Shown here one piece after another: positions 53,922 to 62,962 of a DNA stretch of 64,000 bases. The translations under genes and the position numbers were made by a program. The notes beneath the pieces are model-generated. The model searched no databases. It was not told the DNA's origin and saw only the letters and a list, made by a program, of their open reading frames with translations. Origin of the DNA: Fibrella forsythiae (GTDB lineage Bacteria; Bacteroidota; Bacteroidia; Cytophagales; Spirosomataceae); assembly GCF_017353175.1 (NCBI RefSeq), contig NZ_JAFMYW010000001.1, forward strand, positions 992,001 through 1,056,000, in the 5' to 3' direction. Positions within the stretch are counted from its first letter, which is position 1, and the number at the start of each line of letters is the position of its first letter.

Positions 53922-55502
53922 ATGACCAACATCACCGACCGCTTAACCGCCCTTGATTACGGTATCGTTCTGGCCTACCTCGTCGCGCTGGCCGTGATTG
54001 GCTATCGGGCCAGTATACCGAAGAAAGGCGCTTCGGATGAAACGCTGTTTCTGGCGAACAAATCGCTGGGCTGGTCGAGTATCGGGTTCAATATGTGGGG
54101 CACCAACGTGGGGCCGTCCATGCTGCTCGCGTTTGCCAGTATCGGCTACAGCACCGGCATCGTGGCGATCAATTTCGACTGGTACGCCTTCGTTTTCCTC
54201 TTTCTGCTGGCCATTGTGTTCGCACCTAAGTACCTGGCCGCCAACGTATCAACCATGCCTGAGTTTATGGGACAACGCTACGGCGAATCGACCCAGACAA
54301 TTCTGGCGTGGTACGCACTCATTAAGATCCTGATCTCGTGGCTATCGCTCGGGTTGTTTGCCGGTGGGTTTCTGGTTCGGCAAATTCTGGGCATTCCGAT
54401 GTGGGAGTCGGTCATTGTGCTGGTGCTGTTTGCCGGCCTGTTCGCCTACACGGGTGGTCTGAAAGCTATTGCCCGCGTCAACGTGTTCCAGATGATCCTG
54501 CTCATCGGCGTTTCGCTGACGCTGACCGTTCTAGGCATCAATAAAGCAGGTGGCCTCGACACCGTCATTCAGAAAGCCCCTGCTGATTACTGGAGCCTGA
54601 TTCATCCGGCCAGCGATACCAAATACCCCTGGCCCGCCATTCTGCTCGGTTATCCGGTGGCGGCCATTGCCTTTTTCTGTACCGACCAGGCGATGGTGCA
54701 GTCGGTGTTGGGCGCGCGCAATCTGGAGCAGGGGCAACTGGGTGTCAACTTCATAGGCTGGCTTAAAATCCTGTCGCTCCCCCTGTTCATTCTGCCGGGC
54801 ATACTGTGTTTCATTCTCTACCCCAACCTGAAAGATCCGGCTGAAGCGTACATGACCATGGTGACGAACCTGTTTCCACCCGGTATGAACGGCCTGGTCA
54901 TCGTAGTCCTGATTGCGGTACTCGTCGGCACGATCGGTTCGTCGCTGAATTCGCTGAGTACAGTATTTACGATGGACGTATATGCCCGACAGATCAACCC
55001 CACGGCCACCAATCAGGAACTGATCAGGATGGGGCGGATCACGGTGGTGGTTGGCTGTCTGTTTGCGGTGCTGATGGCGCTGGCGATTGATAGCATCAAA
55101 GGGCTAAACCTGTTCGATGTGTTCCAGTCGGTGCTCGGGTTCATTGCCCCGCCCCTGTCGGTTGTTTTCCTGCTGACGGTTTTCTGGAAACGCACCAGTC
55201 GCAGTGCGGTAAACACGGTGCTATCTGCCGGTTCGGCCTTCAGCCTGGGGGTTGGTGTGCTGTATCTGTGGGTGTTTCCGCCCGACAAGTACCCGTTCTG
55301 GCCGCACTATCTGTTACTGTCGTTTTTCATCTTTTCGGCCCTTCTCGTTATGGCGGTTCTGATCTCATTGCTGGATCGGAATCCATCTGTCTACGTACCT
55401 GCTGCAACAAATGTAGCTATCGTAAAACCCACCCGCCGCGTCTGGACCGCCTGGCTTTCGCTCATCATCGTTATGGTTAGTTTGTATCTGGCTTTTCATT
55501 AA
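53922..55502 (+). CDS. Sodium:solute symporter (SSS family)
   Basis: From the ATG at 53922 (MTNITDRLTALDYGIVLAYLVALAVIGY) the 526-residue protein has about 13-14 membrane helices of the SGLT/SSS fold. GWSSIGFNMWGTNVGPSMLLAFASIGYSTG and the later IGSSLNSLSTVFTMDVY are family-typical for sugar and inositol transporters in Bacteroidota. A TTG-initiated start at 53913 is not preferred. It follows the Gfo/Idh/MocA gene after 88 bp and probably imports a monosaccharide or sugar acid released in the periplasm, driven by Na+. Confidence 0.92.
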   Translation: MTNITDRLTALDYGIVLAYLVALAVIGYRASIPKKGASDETLFLANKSLGWSSIGFNMWGTNVGPSMLLAFASIGYSTGIVAINFDWYAFVFLFLLAIVFAPKYLAANVSTMPEFMGQRYGESTQTILAWYALIKILISWLSLGLFAGGFLVRQILGIPMWESVIVLVLFAGLFAYTGGLKAIARVNVFQMILLIGVSLTLTVLGINKAGGLDTVIQKAPADYWSLIHPASDTKYPWPAILLGYPVAAIAFFCTDQAMVQSVLGARNLEQGQLGVNFIGWLKILSLPLFILPGILCFILYPNLKDPAEAYMTMVTNLFPPGMNGLVIVVLIAVLVGTIGSSLNSLSTVFTMDVYARQINPTATNQELIRMGRITVVVGCLFAVLMALAIDSIKGLNLFDVFQSVLGFIAPPLSVVFLLTVFWKRTSRSAVNTVLSAGSAFSLGVGVLYLWVFPPDKYPFWPHYLLLSFFIFSALLVMAVLISLLDRNPSVYVPAATNVAIVKPTRRVWTAWLSLIIVMVSLYLAFH

Positions 55503-55539
55503 TGGATTTGCACTAACTTATTTTCATGGAATGGCTCCG

Positions 55540-55592
55540 GCATCCCCGACTAGGCATCCCCGACTAGGCGTCCCCGACTAGGCGTCCCCGAC
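55540..55592. repeat. 14-bp tandem repeat GCATCCCCGACTAG (about 3.8 copies)
   Basis: Units run 55540-55553, 55554-55567, 55568-55581 and a partial one from 55582, with G/A variation at one position (GCATCCCC / GCGTCCCC). One copy also occurs in the loop of the 20081-20179 palindrome. It lies between the symporter and GH95 genes. Confidence 0.8.
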
Positions 55593-55705
55593 CGTTTCGG
55601 CTCCGATCGGGGCTACAGACGCAAAGCCATCCCAACTTAAAGCAACCCCCTGCTTCGTTCAAGCAAACTCCTGACAACTTTCCCGCCCTCATCAGGCGTG
55701 CACCC

Positions 55706-58564
55706 ATGAAACCACTTATTACATTAATTGTCAGTCTTTTAACTGCATCAACAATCCGGGCTCAGGCACCTGTCAGCCAGCCACTAACGTTATGGTACCG
55801 GCAACCGGCAAAGCAGTGGGTAGAGGCCCTGCCAATTGGAAACGGACGGTTGGGCGGCATGGTGTTCGGCGGTGTCGAGACAGACCATATTCAGTTCAAC
55901 GAGGCTACGCTCTGGACGGGCGAGCCGCGCGAGTACCAGCGAGAAGGAGCTGCGCAATACCTGCCTAAAATTCGTCAGTTGCTTGCCGACGGAAAACAGG
56001 CAGAGGCCGAAGCGCTGGCGCAAACGCACTTCATGGGTCGGCAGAGCCATGAAGCAGATTACGCTCAGAAGAAAAACGTCTGGTTTACCAATATCCGAAA
56101 ACTCGCTGACACGAAGGCTGGGCCAACTGCGGTTACGTTTGACGAACGTACCTGGAAAACCATGACTGTGCCAACCGCCGATGGCTGGGAACGCACAGGG
56201 CTTGAAGGACTGGACGGGGCTGTCTGGTTTCGCACGTCGTTCAACCTTCCACAAACCTGGGCAGGTAAGGATGTTATTCTCGACCTGGGCCGAATTCGCG
56301 ACCAGGATTTCACGTACCTGAACGGCGAGCTGATCGGCACCTCCGAAGGCATCACCAAAAATCGGCGCTATCCGATTCCGGCCAACAAACTTCACGTCGG
56401 CGAAAACCAGATCGCCATTCAGGTTATCAATCTGTTCGATAAGGGCGGTTTCATTGGCGTGAAGACCACTCAACCTACTTTCGTTGTGTATCCCGACGGA
56501 CAGCAGCCAACGGATGGCGTACCCTTGAAACAGCCATTCAGCTACTGGATCCAGGATGAAAACCCACCCGCTGCACCGCGCTACCAGGCCGATTACCAAC
56601 CCTTCGGCGACCTGCACCTTCGTTTCAGCGGACAGGGTCAGCCAACAAATTATCGCCGAGAACTCGACTTAACGACCGCTACGTCCCGCGTAACGTACCG
56701 GGCCAATGGCGTGCAGTTCACCCGCGAATACCTCGCCAGTGCACCCGGCCAGGCCATCGCTGTTCACCTGACCGCCGACAAACCGGGGCAGATCAGTTTC
56801 GAAGCCTCACTGGCCAGTCCACATAAAGGACATACCACAAAAACCGTTGACAATCAGACTCTTGCAATATCCGTTCAGGTACGTAATGGAGCATTGCGGG
56901 GCGAAAGCCTGCTGCATATTCAGACGCAGAAAGGCCGGGTCAGCATATCGGGCAACAAGCTGGTCGTCTCGGGTGCCGATGAAGCGACACTTTACCTGAC
57001 GGCGGGCACCAATTTCAAAACCTACAAAGATGTGTCGGGCGACCCCGCCACGTTGAGTCAGCGGCCTATGCAGGCGCTACGTACCCAGCGGTTCAATGCC
57101 GTGAAAGCCGCTCATGTCAGGGAGTACCAAACGTATTTCAACACGCTCTCGCTCGACCTGGGGCATTCAGCAAATGAACAACTTCCGACGGATGAGCGTC
57201 TCCAGCGATTTGATCAATCGGCGGACCCTTCGCTGCTATCGCTGTATCTTCAGTATGGACGGTATCTGTTGATCTCGAGTTCACGGCCCGGCCGTAACGG
57301 CGTACCGGCCCAGCCCGCCAACCTCCAGGGCATCTGGAACGACCTGCTCACGCCGCCTTGGGGCAGCAAGTACACCACGAACATCAACCTGGAAATGAAC
57401 TACTGGCCCGCCGAGATGCTGAACCTGTCGGTCTGCCACGAGCCGATGCTGGCCGCAATTGCCGAGATCGCGGAGTCGGGGCGTAAAACGGCGAAGGCAC
57501 ACTACAATGCCCGGGGTTGGGTCCTGCACCACAACACCGACCTCTGGCGCGGCACGGCCCCCATCAACGCCTCGAATCACGGCATCTGGGTGAGTGGCGG
57601 CGCGTGGGTATCGCATCACCTCTGGGAGCATTACCGCTACACGCAGGACCGTCCGTTCCTGAAAAGCAAAGCTTATCCGCTCATGAAAGACGCCGCCCGG
57701 TTCTTCGTCGATTTCCTGGTGAAAGACCCAAAAACGGGCTGGCTCATCAGTACACCGTCCAACTCGCCCGAGCACGGTGGGCTGGTGGCTGGACCGACGA
57801 TGGATCATCAGATCATTCGCGATCTGTTCAAAAACTGCATAACAGCCAGCGAATTACTCGGTACCGACGCTGCTTTCCGCGATACCCTTCAAACCATGTA
57901 TGGCCAGATAGCACCGAATCAGATCGGCAAGCATGGCCAGTTGCAGGAATGGTTACGGGATATCGATGATCCGAAAGATACCCACCGGCACGTGTCGCAT
58001 CTGTGGGGCGTTCACCCCGGCACCGACATTACCTGGAACGATACGCCCGAGCTGATGAACGCCGCCCGACAGTCGCTGCTGGAACGTGGCGACGAAGGAA
58101 CGGGCTGGAGTCTGGCGTGGAAAATCAATTTCTGGGCGCGTTTCCGCGATGGCGATCATGCCTATACGATGCTCAAACTGCTGTTCCGCCCTGCTATTGC
58201 CCCCGACGGTATGACCGGCGGGGGCTCCTACCCCAACCTGTTCGATGCGCACCCGCCTTTCCAGATTGACGGCAATTTTGGTGGTGCCAGCGGCATCGCC
58301 GAAATGCTGGTGCAAAGCCAGGGAAAAACCATTGATTTACTGCCCGCCCTCCCTGCGGCTCTACCGACCGGCCAGATCAACGGTATCTGTACAGCGGGCG
58401 GTTTCGTGCTGAACCTTCGCTGGCAAAATGGTAAGCTCAGCGGCGTCGATGTGACGTCAAGAGCCGGTCAGCCCTGTCTGCTACGCTACGGCGAAAAGCA
58501 GGTACGTATCGCTACTGAAGCAGGGAAGACATACAGGTTTGGCGAAGGGTTACAGGCTATTTAA
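55706..58564 (+). CDS. GH95-type alpha-L-fucosidase/galactosidase with inserted beta-sandwich
   Basis: The 952-residue secreted protein (signal peptide to IRAQ) starts as a normal GH95 (LPIGNGRLGGMVFGGVETDHIQFNEATLWTGEP). After AQTHFMG near residue 112 it carries about 165 extra residues (DGAVWFRTSFNLPQTWAGKDVILDLGRIRDQDFTYLNGELIGTSEG), a jelly roll typical of GH2/sialate-esterase proteins. The GH95 frame resumes at YQPFGDLHLRF. Catalytic-region motifs are TTNINLEMNYWPAEMLNL, HHNTDLWRGTAPI and QIDGNFGGASGIAEMLVQS. GH95 members release alpha-L-fucose or, in RG-II, alpha-L-galactose, by inversion. Confidence 0.9.
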   Translation: MKPLITLIVSLLTASTIRAQAPVSQPLTLWYRQPAKQWVEALPIGNGRLGGMVFGGVETDHIQFNEATLWTGEPREYQREGAAQYLPKIRQLLADGKQAEAEALAQTHFMGRQSHEADYAQKKNVWFTNIRKLADTKAGPTAVTFDERTWKTMTVPTADGWERTGLEGLDGAVWFRTSFNLPQTWAGKDVILDLGRIRDQDFTYLNGELIGTSEGITKNRRYPIPANKLHVGENQIAIQVINLFDKGGFIGVKTTQPTFVVYPDGQQPTDGVPLKQPFSYWIQDENPPAAPRYQADYQPFGDLHLRFSGQGQPTNYRRELDLTTATSRVTYRANGVQFTREYLASAPGQAIAVHLTADKPGQISFEASLASPHKGHTTKTVDNQTLAISVQVRNGALRGESLLHIQTQKGRVSISGNKLVVSGADEATLYLTAGTNFKTYKDVSGDPATLSQRPMQALRTQRFNAVKAAHVREYQTYFNTLSLDLGHSANEQLPTDERLQRFDQSADPSLLSLYLQYGRYLLISSSRPGRNGVPAQPANLQGIWNDLLTPPWGSKYTTNINLEMNYWPAEMLNLSVCHEPMLAAIAEIAESGRKTAKAHYNARGWVLHHNTDLWRGTAPINASNHGIWVSGGAWVSHHLWEHYRYTQDRPFLKSKAYPLMKDAARFFVDFLVKDPKTGWLISTPSNSPEHGGLVAGPTMDHQIIRDLFKNCITASELLGTDAAFRDTLQTMYGQIAPNQIGKHGQLQEWLRDIDDPKDTHRHVSHLWGVHPGTDITWNDTPELMNAARQSLLERGDEGTGWSLAWKINFWARFRDGDHAYTMLKLLFRPAIAPDGMTGGGSYPNLFDAHPPFQIDGNFGGASGIAEMLVQSQGKTIDLLPALPAALPTGQINGICTAGGFVLNLRWQNGKLSGVDVTSRAGQPCLLRYGEKQVRIATEAGKTYRFGEGLQAI

Positions 58565-58647
58565 TTGACGTTTGGCGTCCCCCACTCCACCCGTAACGAC
58601 AGACCAACCCAAAGAAGATTAGTACGTTGCGGGAAACTAACTCACCC

Positions 58648-61600
58648 ATGAAACTCCTTCTTTGCCTCGTCCTCTTCATCACCACCTGCACAGCGCAGTC
58701 AGCGCTTCGGCAGGATATCTCGCTGGATGCAGACTGGCGAACGGTCACCTCAGATAGGCACCAGGCATACCCGTCGTTTGAACAGCCATCATTCAGCGAG
58801 ACCGACTGGAGAACCGTTGACGTACCCCACAACTGGGACGATTACGCCGGTTACCGGCGGCTAACCCACGGTAATAGACATGGCTATGCCTGGTATCGAA
58901 AATCATTTACGGTGAAGTCACAACCAGCGGAAAAGCGGTATTTCCTGTATTTCGAAGGTGTTGGCTCCTACGCTACCGTGTGGCTGAACGGTCAACAGGT
59001 TGGCGCACATGCCGGTGGCCGAACCACCTTCACCATTGATATAACCAATGCGATCCGGCTCAATAATCAGGCAAATTTACTCGCCGTTCGGGCCGACCAT
59101 CCGGCCATGATCAGCGACCTGCCCTGGGTGTGCGGCGGCTGTTCCGATGACCGGGGCTTTTCAGAAGGTTCGCAGCCGTTGGGCATCTTCCGACCCGTGC
59201 ATCTGCTCATTACCGCTCCCGTCCGTATCGAACCGTTCGGCGTTCATGTCTGGAACGACTCAACCACCACAGCAGCCAGAGCGCAACTGCATCTGGAGAC
59301 AGAGATCAAAAACTATGGCAGCCAGGTACGTTCCGTTACGCTTGTCAGCCGACTTATCGACAAGCGGGGAAATACGGTGGTTGAGCAAACGAAAAACGCC
59401 GTCATTCAACCGGGACAAATGACGGTGATTCGGCAGGAGCCGCCGGTTGTGGCGAATCCGCAGCTATGGTCGGTTGAACACCCCTATCTGTACACGCTTG
59501 TTTCGGAAGTGATCGAAAAAGGAAAGCCCATCGACCGGCAGACGACGCCTTACGGTATTCGCTGGATTGAGTGGATCATCGGGAAAGCACCCGGCCAAAA
59601 TCGGTTTCTGTTGAACGGAAAGCCGGTTTTCATCAATGGCATTGCCGAATATGAGCATCTGCTTGGCAAGAGCCACGCCTTTAGCGCTGAACAAATAAAA
59701 TCGCGTGTGCAGCAGATCAAAGCCGCCGGGTTCAACGCCTTCCGGGATGCACACCAGCCGCATAACCTGCGGTATCAGACTGCCTGGGATTCGCTCGGCA
59801 TGCTCTGGTGGACGCAGCTCTCCGCCCACGTCTGGTACGATACGCCCGCCTTTCGCCAGAACTTTAAAACGCTGCTGACCGAGTGGGTACGCGAACGCCG
59901 CAATAACCCATCGGTCGTGCTATGGGGCCTGCAAAATGAAAGTAAACTCCCCGCCGACTTCGCCCGGGAATGCACGCAACTGATTCGGCAGCTCGACCCT
60001 ACGGCTTCGTCGCAGCGAAAGGTAACCACCTGCAACGGCGGCTCCGGCACCGACTGGGACGTACCTCAGAACTGGACAGGTACGTATGGCGGCGACCCGG
60101 CCACCTACGCCGACGATGTGAAACGGCAGGTGCTGATCGGTGAATACGGCGCGTGGCGAACGGCCGATCTGCACGCCGAAGGGTCCTTCCGGGCAAACGG
60201 CGCGCTGAGCGAAGACCGCATGACGCAGTTGATGGAAACGAAGATCAGGCTGGCCGAATCGGTGCGCGAGCAGACTGCCGGGCACTTTTTCTGGTTGTTT
60301 ACCTCACACGATAACCCCGGCCGGGTGCAGGGTGGTGAAGGGCTCCGTGAACTGGATCGGATCGGGCCGGTGAACTACAAAGGGTTACTGACGCCCTGGG
60401 AAGAGCCGCTCGACGCCTTTTACCTGTTTCGGGCCAACTACGCCGACAAGCAGAAGGAGCCTATGGTGTATATCGCCTCACACACCTGGCCCGACCGCTG
60501 GATTACGCCCGGCCTGAAAGACAGCATTACGGTGTATTCCAACTGCGACGAGGTTGAACTGTTTAACGATGTACGTTCTGCTTCGCTCGGAAAACGTACC
60601 CGGACGGGTATTGGTACGCATTTCCAGTGGGATAACGTACCTGTCAGCTACAACGTACTTTACGCTGTTGGGTACGTGGCTGGTCGCGAAGTGGCGCATG
60701 ACTACATCGTGCTGAACCACCTACCGAAAGCGCCAAACTTCAACAAGTTCCTGGCGAACAACAGGCCCGTCACCGAACCGCAGGCCACACTCAATTACCT
60801 CTACCGCGTCAACTGTGGCGGGCCAGACTACACGGACAAACAGGGAAACGCCTGGCTGGCCGATCGGCCCCGAAGCAATACCGCCACCTGGGGCAGTACC
60901 TCCTGGACGAATGATTTTCCGGGGTTGCCCGCCTTCTTTGCCAGCCAGCGACGTACCCACGACCCGATCAAGGGCACGACCGACTGGCCTCTTTTCCAGA
61001 CCTTCCGTTACGGGCGCGAGAAACTGCACTATGCCTTCCCCGTCCCAGACGGCACCTACCGGGTTGAACTCTACTTCACCGAACCCTGGCTGGGCACCGG
61101 CGGTGGCCTCGACTGCACCGGCTGGCGGCTGTTCGACGTGGCGATCAACGGCAAAACGGTGATCCACGATCTGGATATCTGGAAAGAGGCCGGGCATGAT
61201 ACAGCGCTGAAAAAGGTCATCACACTACAGATTACGGGCGGTCAGTTAGTTATTTCGTTTCCACGCGTTGCGGCCGGGCAGGCCATACTATCAGCCATTG
61301 CCATTGCCACGGCTAACCTAACGGCCAAACCCGCAGCCGCGCCAGCCTCGTTGATCACAGAGCTCCAGACAACTGAAAAACCGGCAAAATGGTCGGTACA
61401 AACCTGGCTTGATACGGGCCATAAGCAGTATGCTGATGAGCAGACAGCCTTCCGCACACTACCCGCCAACCTGTATGGAGTCGAGTGGATTCGTGGCCCC
61501 GGAAACGCCGGCAACGTACCTGGCTTCACCGTTTCGGCCAACGCAGACGTGTTTGTTGGGCTCCGTAGCCGAACGACGATAAAACCAGCGTGGCTGACAG

Positions 61601-62178
61601 ATTTTGAGGATACGAAGACCAGTTTTGAGAATGGTCTTGGCGAACACTTCCAGGTCTATCGTAAACGGTATGACAAAGGAACGATGATCTACCTCGGCGA
61701 ACCTGGCGGGGCGGGTTCAGGTACGTTCAGCCCCTTCACGGTGATGGTAGCACCGGTCAGCACCATCGAGCCGGCCTACGATCTGAAACCCACCACGACC
61801 TACACCGTGGCGTCCGTGCGATTTGCGGGTTCGGAAGTCGTTAAAGACAGCCTGAATGATCGTCTGGTGGCAACCATAAGAAAAGCGGCGGGCCCCGTCC
61901 TCGACTGGACCATGACAACCGGCGTGGCAGATACCTACGCGATGACGCTCCGGTACGCCAACCCAACCACGAAAACGCTGACGGTAAAACTGGAATTATT
62001 ACTGGCCGATGGCACCAGAATCAAGGAAGAAACCGTCGAGCTTGCGCCCTCGCGTCCCGGCAAGTGGAACCTGTTCACCACCTCAACCGGCACCATGATC
62101 AACGCAGGTACGTATACGGTTCGCCTAATGGCAATCGATGCGGAGGGGCTAAGTTTATATCAGTTGATTGTCCAGTGA
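58648..62178 (+). CDS. GH2-family glycoside hydrolase 2 with malectin-like domain
   Basis: From the ATG at 58648 (MKLLLCLVLFITTCTAQ, a signal peptide) the 1176 residues include a jelly roll (DWRTVDVPHNWDDYAGYRR ... YFEGVGSYATVWLNGQQVGAHAGG), an Ig-like domain and a barrel. The acid/base is in VVLWGLQNESKLP and the likely nucleophile in VLIGEYGAWRT, as in beta-glucuronidases. A malectin-type domain (about 720-895: FRYGREKLHYAFPVPDGTYRVELYFTEPWLG) and C-terminal beta domains follow. A TTG start at 58627 is rejected since the signal peptide begins at 58648. Beta-glucuronidase on RG-II is a reasonable but unproven role. Confidence 0.88.
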   Translation: MKLLLCLVLFITTCTAQSALRQDISLDADWRTVTSDRHQAYPSFEQPSFSETDWRTVDVPHNWDDYAGYRRLTHGNRHGYAWYRKSFTVKSQPAEKRYFLYFEGVGSYATVWLNGQQVGAHAGGRTTFTIDITNAIRLNNQANLLAVRADHPAMISDLPWVCGGCSDDRGFSEGSQPLGIFRPVHLLITAPVRIEPFGVHVWNDSTTTAARAQLHLETEIKNYGSQVRSVTLVSRLIDKRGNTVVEQTKNAVIQPGQMTVIRQEPPVVANPQLWSVEHPYLYTLVSEVIEKGKPIDRQTTPYGIRWIEWIIGKAPGQNRFLLNGKPVFINGIAEYEHLLGKSHAFSAEQIKSRVQQIKAAGFNAFRDAHQPHNLRYQTAWDSLGMLWWTQLSAHVWYDTPAFRQNFKTLLTEWVRERRNNPSVVLWGLQNESKLPADFARECTQLIRQLDPTASSQRKVTTCNGGSGTDWDVPQNWTGTYGGDPATYADDVKRQVLIGEYGAWRTADLHAEGSFRANGALSEDRMTQLMETKIRLAESVREQTAGHFFWLFTSHDNPGRVQGGEGLRELDRIGPVNYKGLLTPWEEPLDAFYLFRANYADKQKEPMVYIASHTWPDRWITPGLKDSITVYSNCDEVELFNDVRSASLGKRTRTGIGTHFQWDNVPVSYNVLYAVGYVAGREVAHDYIVLNHLPKAPNFNKFLANNRPVTEPQATLNYLYRVNCGGPDYTDKQGNAWLADRPRSNTATWGSTSWTNDFPGLPAFFASQRRTHDPIKGTTDWPLFQTFRYGREKLHYAFPVPDGTYRVELYFTEPWLGTGGGLDCTGWRLFDVAINGKTVIHDLDIWKEAGHDTALKKVITLQITGGQLVISFPRVAAGQAILSAIAIATANLTAKPAAAPASLITELQTTEKPAKWSVQTWLDTGHKQYADEQTAFRTLPANLYGVEWIRGPGNAGNVPGFTVSANADVFVGLRSRTTIKPAWLTDFEDTKTSFENGLGEHFQVYRKRYDKGTMIYLGEPGGAGSGTFSPFTVMVAPVSTIEPAYDLKPTTTYTVASVRFAGSEVVKDSLNDRLVATIRKAAGPVLDWTMTTGVADTYAMTLRYANPTTKTLTVKLELLLADGTRIKEETVELAPSRPGKWNLFTTSTGTMINAGTYTVRLMAIDAEGLSLYQLIVQ

Positions 62179-62415
62179 CGTGTACGGCTGAATGGGCGAG
62201 TTGACTACCAACCATTGACTTAAAATCTCAACTTTTTACAGCTTATACGCCCCCCCCAAAGGCATTTTCTCCAACGGATTACCAGATGATTAAGCATGAT
62301 AAGTATACGTACATCGCATGAAAAGTCAATTAAATCAGGCGTACCACTGGGTCAATCTATCGTTTTCAATAAGAATAAGTTATACCTTTCCGGCCACGAA
62401 AAATAGCTAATCACC

Positions 62416-62877
62416 ATGAAAAGGAACGCCTGTATTCTTCTCTTTTATCTCCTGGCTACCGTGAGCTACGGACAACCTGCGCCGACCCGCATTTATCTGG
62501 TCAGGAATGGATCACGTTTCCTGAATTTAATGCAATTCCGTACCACGCTCGACCCTAATAAGGAAATCAAGGTAAAGAACAGTGGTTATACGCTGATCGA
62601 AACAGATGCGGATAGTCTGGGCATCATCATCGATACTACTTATCCCGACAGTCAGGGATTGATCATCCAGCCGAAGCCGGTCTTTGTGAACGTTGAAAAA
62701 GGAAAATCGTACTTTTTCAAGCTGGGTCCGGTTCCGGCGTTTAGGGGTTCCAGCCAGATCGACGTTGACGAAATGACCGAACGTGCATTTTGGCTGTACG
62801 TGGGTCTTAATCAGTTGAGCGATACACCTACAAGATACCTGTTAACGAACGCGAATGGCTTAACGAAAGTCAGGTAG
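62416..62877 (+). CDS. Small secreted protein of unknown function
   Basis: The 153 residues begin with a signal peptide (to about YGQ, residue 19). The mature part is beta-rich (IYLVRNGSRFLNLMQFRTTL, EIKVKNSGYTLIETD, FVNVEKGKSYFFKLGPVPAFRGSSQIDVDEMTERAFWLYVGLN). The last ends resemble a DUF2846-like envelope pattern but not well enough to name. It ends in a strong terminator. The 237 bp upstream contain a C8 homopolymer (62250-62257) and no gene. Confidence 0.6.
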   Translation: MKRNACILLFYLLATVSYGQPAPTRIYLVRNGSRFLNLMQFRTTLDPNKEIKVKNSGYTLIETDADSLGIIIDTTYPDSQGLIIQPKPVFVNVEKGKSYFFKLGPVPAFRGSSQIDVDEMTERAFWLYVGLNQLSDTPTRYLLTNANGLTKVR

Positions 62878-62892
62878 AGCCCCACACATACG

Positions 62893-62936
62893 AACGGCAG
62901 GCCCGGAACTACATCAATAGTTCCGGGCCTGCCGTT
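62893..62936. terminator. Strong bidirectional terminator
   Basis: A perfect 19-bp stem (62893-62911 with 62918-62936) and 6-nt loop, running into TTTCTG, lies between the small secreted gene and the convergent alcohol dehydrogenase gene. Confidence 0.85.
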
Positions 62937-62962
62937 TCTGGTACATAGCGAACGGAAATTGA

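Noticed and set aside
55540-55592. CRISPR array
   Set aside because: Units are 14 bp and contiguous with no spacers; no cas genes nearby.
62250-62257. C8 tract as a phase-variation switch
   Set aside because: It lies about 160 bp before the nearest gene, outside coding sequence and without visible promoter elements on both sides.
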